DNA of 64,000 nt from Sporosarcina ureae (GCF_002109325.1 NZ_CP015348.1:2295501-2359500); one strand, 5' to 3'. Counted from the stretch's first letter, positions 17,206-26,069 are shown. Notes: generated by a model not told the origin, from the letters alone. Translations and numbers: made by a program.

Positions 17206-19470
17206 GTGGTAATGAATATAAATAGAAAAACAGACATTCCTCATATATATGCGAAAAACAATGAAATCTATAAAGTCAGTGATGGATTCTTGCGATTAAC
17301 TGGATATGAAGAAAAAGATCTCATAGGACTATCACTTACAGATGTAGGCGTATTACTAAAATCTGAACATCAACTATCCATTCAAACTATCCAAGATGAA
17401 GCGCACGTCTATATTTATAACGATGAACTATTGCCGATAGAAGTGACAATTAGCTTCAGCACACTGGACTCCGATGTTAGCGTCTATTACTTTGAGAAGC
17501 TGGAAAGTCCTTCATTATACTTCACGTTAAATAATTTCGGAAGCAACGCAGCCAATCAAAATGGTTCTGTCGCGATTTTTAGCTATCCAGAAAGAATTCT
17601 TCTGCAGTATGACGAGAACTATATGGACGTCTTATCGTCGATGGATAGTAATTCCGACAATGTGTTAGGTAATCACGCCGTATTTTCAGTCGCCATCATG
17701 GGTGTACTATCCGAAGGCTTGTCTCTTCATGAATTTGAAGTGAAGGTTGTCGGGGCTAGGGGAATGGCGACGTATTGGGATATCAATATAAAAATGATTA
17801 CGGGGGAACGCGATCGTCAGTTTGCCGTAGTTTCCTTTTATGATGTGACGGAGAGGGCTTATGAGAGAAACTGTTTCGAAAAACGTTATGAAGGGACGCA
17901 ACTGATTCTGGATAATATGTCGGATGCGATTAATGTTTTGGATAAGAACGGGAATTATGTCTATATAAATAATAGGGCCAAAGATTTCCTATCTCCCTAT
18001 CCTCCGTCAGGCGTCACGGGTTTGGAACCGATTTCCAGTGAAACAGCATATAAAGCGCATGAATTAAACGATGTAAATGGAGAAAAGATCGCCTTTGAAA
18101 ATACGCCCGATCGGCGAGTGTTACGCGGTGAAAAGTTAAGTAATCACAAAATCATTGCAACGAGCGAACGATCTACGACGTATTTTTCATGTGAAGGCCA
18201 ACCCCTTTATGATAGGGCAGGAAATATAGACGGAGCTATTTTGATTTACAAAAACACGGCGCTCGTCCATAAAGCAGTAGAATATCAAGCACTACGAGAA
18301 AACATGGATGTGTCTCCCATTTATTATGTGTCCTTTTCTCCAGAAGATTATAAAATCGATTATATTAATCAATACGCATTTCAATTTATTCAGATGCAGC
18401 GAAGCAATATCTCTACAGAACTAGATATTATCGGAAAATCGCTTTTTGATTTCTATAGAGCAGATAATTTACATGACGTGAAAAATGAAATCCACACTTC
18501 CATTACAACTAAAATTCCTTTTGTACACAAACATCAAGCCATGTTAAAAGGAGAGAAAAGGTATACAAAAACTATATTCCATCCCATATTTACGTGTGAC
18601 AATATAGTAGAGAAGATTGTCGCGGTAGGGTTTGATATATCGGATGAGGAAATCGCAACGGAAAATATGGAGATCCTACTCACAATGCAAGAAGAAATCT
18701 TCATTAATATATCCCACGAACTCAAAACGCCGTTAAGTGTCATATTCAGTGGCGCACAATTAGTGCACTTGTATTTAGAAAAAAATTCTCTCGAAGAACA
18801 TAGGGAAGAACTCTTCAATATCAATAAAGCCACGATAGGAAATTATTATCGTCTCATTAAATTGGTCAACAATATTTTGGATATTTCCAAGTTGGAATCG
18901 GAAGTGTATGAGTTGAGCACATACAATTATAATATTGTAGAGATTATTGACGGGATTGTAGACTCGGTATCAGACTATACGAAGTCTCAAGATATTCAAC
19001 TCCTCTTTGATCCTGAAGTGGAAGAGGTAATGATGGCATTGGATGTTTATAAATTCGACAGGATTCTACTCAACCTTATTTCAAATGCTATTAAATTCTC
19101 TGCGACTGCTAAACAGATACTGGTGAAATTGATGGTAACCGATCAAAACACTGTAAGAATTTCCGTCACAGATGAGGGAATCGGTATCGCGCAAAAAGAT
19201 CTAAACGAAGTCTTTAAGAAGTTCATCCAATTGAATCGTAATTTTAATCGTCTATCTGAAGGCGCAGGACTTGGTTTACCTTTAGCCAGATCTTTAGCCG
19301 AACTGCATGGAGGCACACTGTACGTTGAAAGTGTATTAGGTGAGGGAAGTACATTTACTATTGAACTGCCCATCGAGAATTCCACTACTAACGGAACTAT
19401 ATATGAGCCTACTCGTGATATGGATCGGATGGAAAGAGTGAAATACGAATTCTCGGATATATATTTTTAA
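17206..19470 (+). CDS. Multi-PAS sensor histidine kinase
   Basis: 754 residues from GTG 17206 (GGGAAG nine bases upstream; ATG 17212 is an alternative). There are no membrane helices, so it is cytoplasmic. Several PAS-like stretches precede the kinase: NNEIYKVSDGFLRLTGY at the start, one near residue 235 (ILDNMSDAINVLDKNGNYVYIN) and one near 370-470. The HisKA H box ISHELKTPLS has the phospho-His at ~504; the N box LNLISNAIKFS, G1 DEGIGI, and GAGLGLPLA follow. No response regulator gene is adjacent, so its partner lies elsewhere. A small membrane protein gene follows 15 bases later. Confidence 0.88.
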   Translation: MVMNINRKTDIPHIYAKNNEIYKVSDGFLRLTGYEEKDLIGLSLTDVGVLLKSEHQLSIQTIQDEAHVYIYNDELLPIEVTISFSTLDSDVSVYYFEKLESPSLYFTLNNFGSNAANQNGSVAIFSYPERILLQYDENYMDVLSSMDSNSDNVLGNHAVFSVAIMGVLSEGLSLHEFEVKVVGARGMATYWDINIKMITGERDRQFAVVSFYDVTERAYERNCFEKRYEGTQLILDNMSDAINVLDKNGNYVYINNRAKDFLSPYPPSGVTGLEPISSETAYKAHELNDVNGEKIAFENTPDRRVLRGEKLSNHKIIATSERSTTYFSCEGQPLYDRAGNIDGAILIYKNTALVHKAVEYQALRENMDVSPIYYVSFSPEDYKIDYINQYAFQFIQMQRSNISTELDIIGKSLFDFYRADNLHDVKNEIHTSITTKIPFVHKHQAMLKGEKRYTKTIFHPIFTCDNIVEKIVAVGFDISDEEIATENMEILLTMQEEIFINISHELKTPLSVIFSGAQLVHLYLEKNSLEEHREELFNINKATIGNYYRLIKLVNNILDISKLESEVYELSTYNYNIVEIIDGIVDSVSDYTKSQDIQLLFDPEVEEVMMALDVYKFDRILLNLISNAIKFSATAKQILVKLMVTDQNTVRISVTDEGIGIAQKDLNEVFKKFIQLNRNFNRLSEGAGLGLPLARSLAELHGGTLYVESVLGEGSTFTIELPIENSTTNGTIYEPTRDMDRMERVKYEFSDIYF

Positions 19471-19485
19471 AAGGGGCATGAAGAT

Positions 19486-19749
19486 ATGGATTCAAGTACT
19501 ATGATTGTAGTTTTAAGAAATTTATTCATGGGTTTATTCATTGTTTTATTCGTCGTGGATATTTTCTCGAAAAAATCATATAAAATTCAGTACTATGTGG
19601 CTATAACACTCGGAGTCGTCTTTTCAGCTGTAATCTGGGAGTGGCCAATCGCGGTCAAAGTGGGGTTTATTGCGCTGTATGTTATTTTGGCTGTAAAAAC
19701 AATTTTTGACGTTAGAAAAAGAAATGTAGAGATGAATGCAGATGTATGA
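19486..19749 (+). CDS. Small membrane protein
   Basis: 87 residues with about three hydrophobic helices (LRNLFMGLFIVLFVVDIF, YYVAITLGVVFSAVIW, VGFIALYVILAVKTIF) and a short charged tail. The ribosome binding site AAGGGG is nine bases before the ATG. It is 15 bases behind the histidine kinase and shares its terminator, so the two are probably one transcript. No family recognised. Confidence 0.65.
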   Translation: MDSSTMIVVLRNLFMGLFIVLFVVDIFSKKSYKIQYYVAITLGVVFSAVIWEWPIAVKVGFIALYVILAVKTIFDVRKRNVEMNADV

Positions 19750-19751
19750 AC

Positions 19752-19787
19752 GCAAAAGAGTCCATTAACGCAATCGGACTCTTTTGC
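19752..19787 (+). terminator. Strong hairpin after the kinase unit
   Basis: GCAAAAGAGTCC pairs perfectly with GGACTCTTTTGC around a 12-base loop. The CTTTTG within the 3' arm supplies the T-rich end. Confidence 0.65.
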
Positions 19788-19819
19788 GACAGTCAGGTAG
19801 TTATTGAAGGAGGAGTTTT

Positions 19820-20050
19820 GTGAAGTACTTGTCAACCATACTAGTGGCCATGTTTTCGGGGATGTTGATCTTCTTTGGCCCTGTCGGAATATATATCTTA
19901 TGTGTACTGATCATCGGAGTCATTTTTAGGTCATTCATATTAATTAATGAAATCCATAAACAAGTCGTACCAGCCGATAGCAATGACAGAGTGAAAGAGG
20001 CGTACGAGAGATATATAAAAGAGAGAAACGAAAATGAAACGGAAAGCTAA
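19820..20050 (+). CDS. Small membrane protein
   Basis: 76 residues from GTG 19820, with GAAGGAGGAG directly upstream. Two hydrophobic helices (LSTILVAMFSGMLIFFG and IYILCVLIIGVIFRSF) are followed by a charged cytoplasmic-type tail of about 35 residues. It opens the long one-direction run of small genes that reaches to about 30 kb. No family recognised. Confidence 0.55.
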   Translation: MKYLSTILVAMFSGMLIFFGPVGIYILCVLIIGVIFRSFILINEIHKQVVPADSNDRVKEAYERYIKERNENETES

Positions 20051-20153
20051 TCTATGACGTGCTTAAACTTTCCGACGCGATCGCTTGATATTGCAATCAG
20101 ACCGAACTATCTGAATGAACAAGCGGATTAGTCTGATGATAAAGGGGCTTTAT

Positions 20154-20441
20154 ATGAATACAAAATGTAAAAAGAAGATCTGGGGGATAGGTGCAGGAGT
20201 ATGTATTGTACTTGTTGTAGCTTTCATATCTTGGTATTATCCGTTCTCGCCTTTTAGCATCCATCAAAGCTTTACCTATCATCCTGTTCCAGAAACTCAT
20301 AACAGCAAAACCTACGAAGAAAAGATGGGTCAGTTTAAAGCTGCCTATGAGAAAGATCTAGATAAGGATGTAGAAAGTGATCATCACAACCCTACGGTAA
20401 ATCGAACTCAATTTATTCTTCCGGTTTTTGAACAAGAATGA
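20154..20441 (+). CDS. Single-span membrane-anchored or secreted small protein
   Basis: 95 residues from ATG 20154; AAGGGG at 20142-20147 fits this start better than ATG 20115. A basic N-terminus (NTKCKKK) precedes one hydrophobic helix (GAGVCIVLVVAFISWYY), then a polar extracellular-type domain rich in H, K and D. Most likely an anchored or exported protein. No family recognised. Confidence 0.5.
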   Translation: MNTKCKKKIWGIGAGVCIVLVVAFISWYYPFSPFSIHQSFTYHPVPETHNSKTYEEKMGQFKAAYEKDLDKDVESDHHNPTVNRTQFILPVFEQE

Positions 20442-20465
20442 CTGATCGGTACGGACTCGAAAACA

Positions 20466-20750
20466 ATGGATAAAGACAAACTGGATAGAATGCTTTTGGA
20501 TGTACAACAGGCAAGAAACACCTTGTTACACCTTGTTGTGTCTGAAGGAGATTATTCTAGGGAACAAAGAGTACACCTGGTAGATAGTTTAAATAACTTC
20601 CTGAACTTAGAAGAGAGTATTAGATTTATAAAAAACGGAAAGTATTTTTGGAGAAGTGATTTACAAACGATGTTAGGTAATCTGCAAGGCGATTTCTGGG
20701 CAGTTTTTGATCACTATACTACCGTCTTTTATGACGTATCTCATAAATAA
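20466..20750 (+). CDS. Small soluble hypothetical protein
   Basis: 94 residues, mostly helical, without signal or membrane segment. It begins 24 bases after the previous gene with only a weak ribosome binding site. A segment around residues 14-50 has the helix-turn-helix length of Spo0E-like phosphatases, but the conserved Ser and Asp are absent, so I do not assign that family. Function unknown. Confidence 0.45.
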   Translation: MDKDKLDRMLLDVQQARNTLLHLVVSEGDYSREQRVHLVDSLNNFLNLEESIRFIKNGKYFWRSDLQTMLGNLQGDFWAVFDHYTTVFYDVSHK

Positions 20751-20881
20751 AAGTTTGTTTTATAAGTAACTATCAGAGTACCGCAATAGAGTAAGAATAA
20801 TGAGTAAGAGAAGGTAACTTGTAAGGGCAATTGAATCTTTACATAACTGAATGGCATAAATAAAAAAAGGAGGGGACGAAA

Positions 20882-21091
20882 ATGAGCAATAAATCTACTT
20901 TAGCCGTTTTTTTAATTGCAATTCCTATACTGATCGCAGCTTTTCTTATTATTAACCCGGATCTATTACTATCGGGCGGCTATGAATTAGCTCTTGACGG
21001 ATTTGTACTATCAAGAACTTTAGTGATTATTTTCATATTGTATATGCTATTTAAATTAGGTTTGATTTTAGTTAAGCAATCAGACAAATAG
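20882..21091 (+). CDS. Small two-helix membrane protein
   Basis: 69 residues from ATG 20882 behind AAAGGAGGGG. Two hydrophobic helices (LAVFLIAIPILIAAFLII and LVIIFILYMLFKLGLILV) separated by a short loop. It is followed by a copy of the recurring intergenic element. No family recognised. Confidence 0.6.
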   Translation: MSNKSTLAVFLIAIPILIAAFLIINPDLLLSGGYELALDGFVLSRTLVIIFILYMLFKLGLILVKQSDK

Positions 21092-21105
21092 TTTTTTATT
21101 AGAAT

Positions 21106-21150
21106 GGGGCATTAACAGAATAAGATTTGAGCTTTAAACGGGCCGAAGTG
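21106..21150 (+). repeat. Recurring intergenic element, copy 1 (degenerate)
   Basis: Begins GGGGCATTAACAGAATAAG and ends ACGGGCCGAAG. It aligns with the better copies at 22283 and 28423 in the order GGGC, AATAAG, a G/C/T-rich middle, and (C)GGGCC. Confidence 0.5.
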
Positions 21151-21178
21151 AACGGTTAACAAAAGGGGATGGATACAC

Positions 21179-21463
21179 ATGAAAAGCCCTTTTAGTACCT
21201 GGTCAATTGTTTTTATAGTTTTAGGATTAGTGGCATTTGTGGTCAATTGGATAACACCTGAAATAATGGAGCCTGTTGTTCTAGTCGGTTATATCTTTTT
21301 AGTAATTGGCATGATCTTTAGTTTTATCGCTTTTCTCAAAAGGGAAAATGGCGTAATGAAAATAATATCGTGTGTATCCTTTTTCATCATTTTACTTTGC
21401 CTTGTATTGATTGAACCACTTATGTTTGTATATATACTTACTTGGTTAAAGAACATATTTTAA
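21179..21463 (+). CDS. Small membrane protein
   Basis: 94 residues with three to four hydrophobic helices (STWSIVFIVLGLVAFVVNW, VLVGYIFLVIGMIFSFIAF, ISCVSFFIILLCLVLI). AAAAGGGGA lies upstream of the ATG at normal spacing. It sits between two copies of the recurring intergenic element. No family recognised. Confidence 0.6.
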   Translation: MKSPFSTWSIVFIVLGLVAFVVNWITPEIMEPVVLVGYIFLVIGMIFSFIAFLKRENGVMKIISCVSFFIILLCLVLIEPLMFVYILTWLKNIF

Positions 21464-21468
21464 CAAAT

Positions 21469-21521
21469 GGATACGTTTACTGAATAAGGGCAGGGCTACA
21501 ATCGGACCAAATTATTAGAAG
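21469..21521 (+). repeat. Recurring intergenic element, copy 2
   Basis: Contains ACGTTTACTGAATAAGGGCA and then GGGCTACAATCGGACC, nearly the same as the copy at 22283 (GAATAAGGGCTGGGCTACAATGGGACC). It ends ATTAGAAG. Confidence 0.65.
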
Positions 21522-21535
21522 AGGAGATTGAAAGA

Positions 21536-21760
21536 ATGAATGATATGAATTTTATGGGGGCAGGAAATTGGATTGGTATGCTCTCAACAATTTTAATCAT
21601 TACTTGTTTTTATTTTACACTTACATTTTTCCAACATTTAAGACTTAACGATGAACGTGTTGTTAAACAGTCAAAGTTAGCAGCAGTTATTTGTTTAGCA
21701 CTTGGCTTGCTGTTACCCGTCTTATATGGTTTTTATATGTACAATCAGATGATGCGGTGA
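21536..21760 (+). CDS. Small two-helix membrane protein
   Basis: 74 residues from ATG 21536 with AGAGGAG upstream. Helix one spans WIGMLSTILIITCFYFTLTF; helix two spans LAAVICLALGLLLPVLYGFY. The loop between is polar. It is flanked on both sides by recurring intergenic elements, like a cassette. No family recognised. Confidence 0.6.
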   Translation: MNDMNFMGAGNWIGMLSTILIITCFYFTLTFFQHLRLNDERVVKQSKLAAVICLALGLLLPVLYGFYMYNQMMR

Positions 21761-21773
21761 AAAATAGGTAATG

Positions 21774-21837
21774 TGGGACAATCGTGTGCTTGATTGTGGC
21801 ACAAATTTTATGCCATTAACGGGCCAGATTATAGAAG
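21774..21837 (+). repeat. Recurring intergenic element, copy 3 (diverged)
   Basis: Holds CAATCGTGTGCTTGATTGTG (a small hairpin), GGCAC, then ATTAACGGGCC and ATTATAGAAG. Only the 3' half (CGGGCC...AGAAG) matches the other copies well. Confidence 0.45.
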
Positions 21838-21855
21838 TTGAAAAGGGGATTCTCT

Positions 21856-22266
21856 TTGGGAACTACGGAAGAAATTAATATAAAAGGTGGAAAAAAGTCA
21901 ACTTATAAAAAAGTATTAAAAGTGTTTTTAGTCGTAGGTTTATTGTTTATTGCATTAATCGGATATGGATTTTATGCGTTATTCATTGATATGAACAGAT
22001 TGCCGACAGGAGAATACTTGACAGAAGAGACATCTCCCGATGGAAAGTATACGCTAAAGGCTTATGTCACCAACGGAGGTGCAACAGTTTCATATGCTGT
22101 TCGTGGGGAGTTGGTATTTAATGAAAAAAGTAATAAAACTAAAAATATCTATTGGAATTATCGTGAAGAAAATGCAAGTATCACTTGGACAGATAATGAT
22201 ACAGTAGTTATTAATGGGCATTCATTGGACGTGCCAAAGGATAAGTTTGATTTTAGAAATCAATAA
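21856..22266 (+). CDS. DUF5412 family membrane-anchored protein
   Basis: 136 residues from TTG 21856, six bases after AAGGGGA; an earlier in-frame TTG (21838) lies inside that site. After a polar start comes one hydrophobic helix (VLKVFLVVGLLFIALIGYGF), then an extracellular domain with the DUF5412 pattern (TEETSPDGKYTLKAYVTNGG, then ITWTDNDTVVINGHSLDV). The family is a Bacillales membrane protein of unknown role. It lies between copies of the recurring element. Confidence 0.75.
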   Translation: MGTTEEINIKGGKKSTYKKVLKVFLVVGLLFIALIGYGFYALFIDMNRLPTGEYLTEETSPDGKYTLKAYVTNGGATVSYAVRGELVFNEKSNKTKNIYWNYREENASITWTDNDTVVINGHSLDVPKDKFDFRNQ

Positions 22267-22282
22267 TACATTATTCCATTAT

Positions 22283-22329
22283 TGGGCGCGTTTAATGAAT
22301 AAGGGCTGGGCTACAATGGGACCATTTAG
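22283..22329 (+). repeat. Recurring intergenic element, copy 4
   Basis: A good copy: GGGCGCGTTTAATGAATAAG, then GGCTGGGCTACAATGGGACC and ATTTAG. It follows the DUF5412 stop by 16 bases. Confidence 0.7.
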
Positions 22330-22374
22330 TGGGAAATACACAAAATAAAACACTTATTTATGGGGAGAATAAAA

Positions 22375-22794
22375 ATGGACATAGAAAAGCAATTATTCGA
22401 TTCGGCAGTTGAATTAATTAAAAAAAGATATCCTTCTAATTGGGGTGGTGCTGCAGCAATGGCATTAGAGGATGGTACGATTATGACAAGTATAGCACCT
22501 GAAGTTATTGTTGCTTCCACGGAACTCTGTATCGAAACAGGGGCAATTCTAGAAGCTCATAAACTAGACAAAAGGGTAACCCATTCAATATGCGTAGTAC
22601 GAGATGATGAACATTCGGATTTCAAGGTACTATCCCCGTGTGGAGTATGTCAGGAAAGATTAATTTATTGGGGACCAAAAGTAAAGGTAGCAGTTACTGT
22701 ACCAGGAAAAGAGTTAGTTTTTAAGACTTTATCAGAGGTGCAACCTTTTCATTGGACTGCTGCTTATCCAGATGAAGATTTATTTAATGAGTAA
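22375..22794 (+). CDS. Cytidine deaminase-like protein (blasticidin-S deaminase type)
   Basis: 139 residues from ATG 22375 behind GGGGAGA. The zinc and catalytic motifs of the cytidine deaminase fold are present: TELCIETGAI (Cys zinc ligand and catalytic Glu, residues ~50-60) and SPCGVCQERL (PCxxC, near 90). The short length and the CxE motif resemble single-domain cytidine/blasticidin-S type deaminases. It is likely to deaminate a cytidine-like nucleoside; drug resistance is possible but unproven. It sits in the small-gene array with a repeat element on each side. Confidence 0.8.
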   Translation: MDIEKQLFDSAVELIKKRYPSNWGGAAAMALEDGTIMTSIAPEVIVASTELCIETGAILEAHKLDKRVTHSICVVRDDEHSDFKVLSPCGVCQERLIYWGPKVKVAVTVPGKELVFKTLSEVQPFHWTAAYPDEDLFNE

Positions 22795-22803
22795 AACTCT
22801 GTA

Positions 22804-22863
22804 AACGGGGGCGATTCTATAAGATAAATTTCACCCGTTTTCTGTAATAGGACCATTTAGAAG
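22804..22863 (+). repeat. Recurring intergenic element, copy 5
   Basis: AACGGGGGCGATTCTATAAG, later CACCCGTTTTC, and GGACCATTTAGAAG. AACGGG pairs with CCCGTT inside the copy. It follows the deaminase stop by nine bases. Confidence 0.6.
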
Positions 22864-22894
22864 TATAAGTGCTTGTGGAGATGAGGTGAATCAA

Positions 22895-23335
22895 ATGCGG
22901 TTACCAAAGTATATTACAGGTTTAGCAAACCACAATATTGATTTAAAGAAGATGGATGGACACTTATTTAAAAAGTTAGGATATGAAATTGCCAGGAAAT
23001 TTCATGGTGAAGTAATTGGTTATATTTCGCCCAAATATCCATTAAATTATTTTCGCTTGGATATAAAGATAGGTGAAAGTATAATGTCCATTTTACTTCA
23101 TGAATACTTTCCTTATGTTGCCACCGCTTCATATGAAAATGAACTTCAAATCCATTATTTAGATTGTGAAGATGTAATAAACACATTAAGACCATACTAC
23201 ACAATTTTAGAAATGGCATTTCTAAATGAACCCTTTAATCCCGATTTTCATGACTTATCAGAGATTGAATTAAAAAACGAAAAACATTGGAGACCGAATA
23301 CAAACGGAGAAGTTATTTTTAATTATTGGGATTAG
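22895..23335 (+). CDS. Hypothetical cytoplasmic protein
   Basis: 146 residues from ATG 22895; the ribosome binding site is GAGGTG just upstream. No signal, membrane segment or known motif. It is acidic, with an alpha/beta pattern (YFRLDIKIGESIMSILLHEY). Its size, soluble nature and place in an array that also has SUKH suggest an immunity-type protein, but this is only contextual. Not recognised. Confidence 0.5.
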   Translation: MRLPKYITGLANHNIDLKKMDGHLFKKLGYEIARKFHGEVIGYISPKYPLNYFRLDIKIGESIMSILLHEYFPYVATASYENELQIHYLDCEDVINTLRPYYTILEMAFLNEPFNPDFHDLSEIELKNEKHWRPNTNGEVIFNYWD

Positions 23336-23730
23336 CATTTGTTCTATTATCCGGCGCAATTGTCGCAGAGATCCTCTGTAGTCAGCTAGTCGATCTTCCT
23401 TACAGCCGGCTTCGGGAGTATCAGCTAGAGCCGTTACGAAGAGCGGCTTTAGCGAGTGAAGCGAAGAGAGTAGTTCACCGCCCTCCGCGTCTGGCTGCAA
23501 CGAGTTTGCACCCACTATCCTTTTATTGAGGACGAGCATTGCCCAAGTGTTATGTCATGAACAAGCCAGTTGGTATCAAAACAGGTTGTGAGAGCTGAAA
23601 AGGTCTTGGAATGATTGAAAATATACATGTCCTTGTTGTAGAAGTAAAACAGTTTATAATACCTCCAATTACAAGTGGATTTACGAATAGAATGTCTTCT
23701 TCTATCTAGTTAATCAGTTCTATTTATTTG
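23336..23730. other. GC-richer non-coding block and gap
   Basis: The first ~200 bases (23345-23545) are clearly richer in G and C than the genes around them and hold short inverted pairs such as AGCCG with CGGCT near 23430-23455. The frames open there on both strands show no ribosome binding site or family pattern. It may be a diverged interspersed repeat. The remaining bases to 23730 are ordinary AT-rich intergenic sequence. Confidence 0.4.
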
Positions 23731-23747
23731 AATGGAAGGTGTGTTTT

Positions 23748-23924
23748 ATGAGGTCGTCAAAAAGTAAGTTGTATTTGATCACATTATCTTTCGTTCTGTT
23801 AACGGGCATATTCTTAATTTACAGTGTACCGCAAAACGGTTATGTCTACGCTTATATCCTGTTATTTTCGTTTTGGATTATCGATTATCTTGTTCATAAG
23901 AGTAAAAGTAAGAACGAAAAGTAG
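23748..23924 (+). CDS. Small two-helix membrane protein
   Basis: 58 residues from ATG 23748 with GGAAGGTG upstream. Helices are LYLITLSFVLLTGIFLIY and YVYAYILLFSFWIIDYLV, then a Lys-rich tail. No family recognised. Confidence 0.55.
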   Translation: MRSSKSKLYLITLSFVLLTGIFLIYSVPQNGYVYAYILLFSFWIIDYLVHKSKSKNEK

Positions 23925-24054
23925 TCAATAAAGTGTAACTGCTTTGTAAACTCTACTATTTCTAGTTTTTCACATACGTCCTAGTGGATACGATCGTTAA
24001 AATTGAAACCCATTATTCCTATTGATTAAAAGACTGACTAGATAAGGAAATCAT

Positions 24055-25524
24055 ATGCAAACGATAGCACTCTTAGTAAAGAAACCTTGGTTCCTTGGAA
24101 GTCTAGTTGTTGTTTTTGTATCCGTTATCTTATGGAACATTCCGATTGAGAAGAGGAAATATGGGCTCACTCAAAGCGGTTTAGTCACAGATTACACCGG
24201 TCTACTTCCTGAACGTATTGAACGAGTGGTGAAAGCTGAAAACCGAAGTGAATTGCAAAGGATTGTGAAACAAGCGAACGTCGATGGGCAACAAATTGCA
24301 ATTGCTGGATTGCAGCACTCACAAGGTGGCCACACGTATTACAAAAATGGAGTTGTTTTGGATATGCGGACGTTCAATCGTGTTTTGGAAATAGATGAAC
24401 GGCAAAAAACGGTTCGTGTAGAAGCAGGCGCTACTTGGGAAGATGTGCAGGAGGCCATACAACCTCTTGGACTGGCTTTGAAAGTGACGCAATCTCAATC
24501 GATTTTTACAATTGGTGGTTCACTATCTGTAAATGCACATGGGCGAGATATCCGCTTTGGTTCGATGGCTGAAACGATAAAGGAAATGACAATCATTACC
24601 CCTGAAGGTGACATTAAGACCATAACCCGAGAGGATCCGGATGAATGGATGAAGTACATATTTGGTGGCTATGGATTATTTGGCGTGATAGTAGATGTAA
24701 CAGTGGACGTAACGGAAAACAAACTATATACAGTTCAAACAGAAAAAATGAAAATTGACGCGTATGCTTCTTATTTTGACCAGTTATTAAATGATCAAAA
24801 TATGGCCATGCATTATGCCAGAGTGAGCGTAGCACCCAGTTCCTTTTTAGATGAAATGTATGTGATCAATTACAAACAGACAGAAAAACGGGATTATGTG
24901 ACGGCGCTTAAAAAAGAACGAAGTGTTCGTTTAACTAAGTTAGCACTTGATATTGGCCGACATGGGGGTGCTTTAGAAAATCTTTTTTGGGGAACACAAA
25001 AGCGTTATATTGCTTCTATTGATGGGAAAGAGATTACCCGAAATAATGTGATGCGTTCGGAATCTACGTTTATGGAATATACGAAGCCGGGTCGTGTGGA
25101 AGTGTTGCAGGAATTTTTTATTCCGGTTCATAGATTTGAAGCCTATATGAACGAGTTGAAAAACATAATCCCAGCCAATGATAAAAATGAGGATTTCAAA
25201 ATTCATAATATAACTATTCGATATGCCGCTGCGGATCCATTCACCATTTTAAACTATGCCAAAGAAGATATGTTTGGTTTGGTTGTTTTAATGCAGCATG
25301 GGTTAAAGGAAGAACAGATTTCCGAAGCGACGTCTATCATCCAAAACTGGACCCATCTAACATTAGACCATGGCGGAACGTATTACTTGCCATATTATCG
25401 TTATCAGACGAAGGAACAGTTCAGGCGCTCCTATCCTCAGTGGGAGAAATTTGCTGAGGAAAAGTTACGTAGAGATCCGAATAACGTTTTCCAGAATATG
25501 TTTTACGACTATTATGTAAAATGA
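24055..25524 (+). CDS. Membrane-anchored FAD-linked oxidoreductase (VAO/PCMH family)
   Basis: 489 residues. One N-terminal hydrophobic helix (FLGSLVVVFVSVILW) anchors the protein. An FAD-binding PCMH domain follows (residues ~70-230): IAGLQHSQGGH is the loop where VAO-family enzymes contact or covalently hold FAD, then IGGSLSVNAHGRD and GGYGLFGVI. The C-terminal part is like that of sugar-lactone oxidases. It probably oxidises a hydroxyl substrate with oxygen or a quinone; the substrate is unknown. The next gene starts 11 bases after its stop. Confidence 0.8.
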   Translation: MQTIALLVKKPWFLGSLVVVFVSVILWNIPIEKRKYGLTQSGLVTDYTGLLPERIERVVKAENRSELQRIVKQANVDGQQIAIAGLQHSQGGHTYYKNGVVLDMRTFNRVLEIDERQKTVRVEAGATWEDVQEAIQPLGLALKVTQSQSIFTIGGSLSVNAHGRDIRFGSMAETIKEMTIITPEGDIKTITREDPDEWMKYIFGGYGLFGVIVDVTVDVTENKLYTVQTEKMKIDAYASYFDQLLNDQNMAMHYARVSVAPSSFLDEMYVINYKQTEKRDYVTALKKERSVRLTKLALDIGRHGGALENLFWGTQKRYIASIDGKEITRNNVMRSESTFMEYTKPGRVEVLQEFFIPVHRFEAYMNELKNIIPANDKNEDFKIHNITIRYAAADPFTILNYAKEDMFGLVVLMQHGLKEEQISEATSIIQNWTHLTLDHGGTYYLPYYRYQTKEQFRRSYPQWEKFAEEKLRRDPNNVFQNMFYDYYVK

Positions 25525-25535
25525 GGGAACGCAGC

Positions 25536-26069
25536 ATGAATCATAAAGGTACGCGTTATTTACCGTTGGTGGTCACGGTCGGGCAGGTTGTTATTTTCCC
25601 ATATTATATCATTTGGTTAAAAGAAGTATCTTTGACGTTTACTTTATTTGCCTGGTTCTTTGCGGCATTTTCTTTCGCGGCTGCCTGGGGATACCAAATC
25701 GCACAATCAAGAACAAATAAGGACCATTCGTATCTCATGTTCATTTATGCAGGGATGGGAATCGTGTATATATTAATAGGCGCTATAAAGAATTCATCTG
25801 ACATTCTTCCTTATGCGGTCATTTTATTGCAGGTTATTCTTGGACTGTTACAAGGATACTTCCGTGCCTGGCATGCTGAGCAAGATACCTACCATTTACA
25901 CGCAGTCCATCATTATTTGATTGTTGGCTGCGCGATGATAGGTTTCAGCTTCGTTAAAATCATATCTCCCGTCGTTGTCATTACGATATTTGGGATTTTG
26001 ATGTGTATGTGTGCGGTGTGGGAACTTATGAGAAATGAAAAGAAAAAGACCATTATTCCCGGGAAATAA
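25536..26069 (+). CDS. Polytopic membrane protein
   Basis: 177 residues from ATG 25536; GAGGGA (25523-25528) lies seven bases upstream, so the ATG at 25521 that overlaps the previous stop is less likely. About six hydrophobic helices, e.g. YLPLVVTVGQVVIFPYYIIW and LIVGCAMIGFSFVKIISPVV. No cofactor ligands stand out. Closely coupled to the FAD oxidoreductase, which suggests a shared membrane function. Family not recognised. Confidence 0.65.
   Translation: MNHKGTRYLPLVVTVGQVVIFPYYIIWLKEVSLTFTLFAWFFAAFSFAAAWGYQIAQSRTNKDHSYLMFIYAGMGIVYILIGAIKNSSDILPYAVILLQVILGLLQGYFRAWHAEQDTYHLHAVHHYLIVGCAMIGFSFVKIISPVVVITIFGILMCMCAVWELMRNEKKKTIIPGK

Noticed and set aside
20466-20750. Spo0E-like aspartyl phosphatase
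   Set aside because: Length and helices fit, but the conserved Ser and Asp of the SxxxD motif are Val and Asn here.
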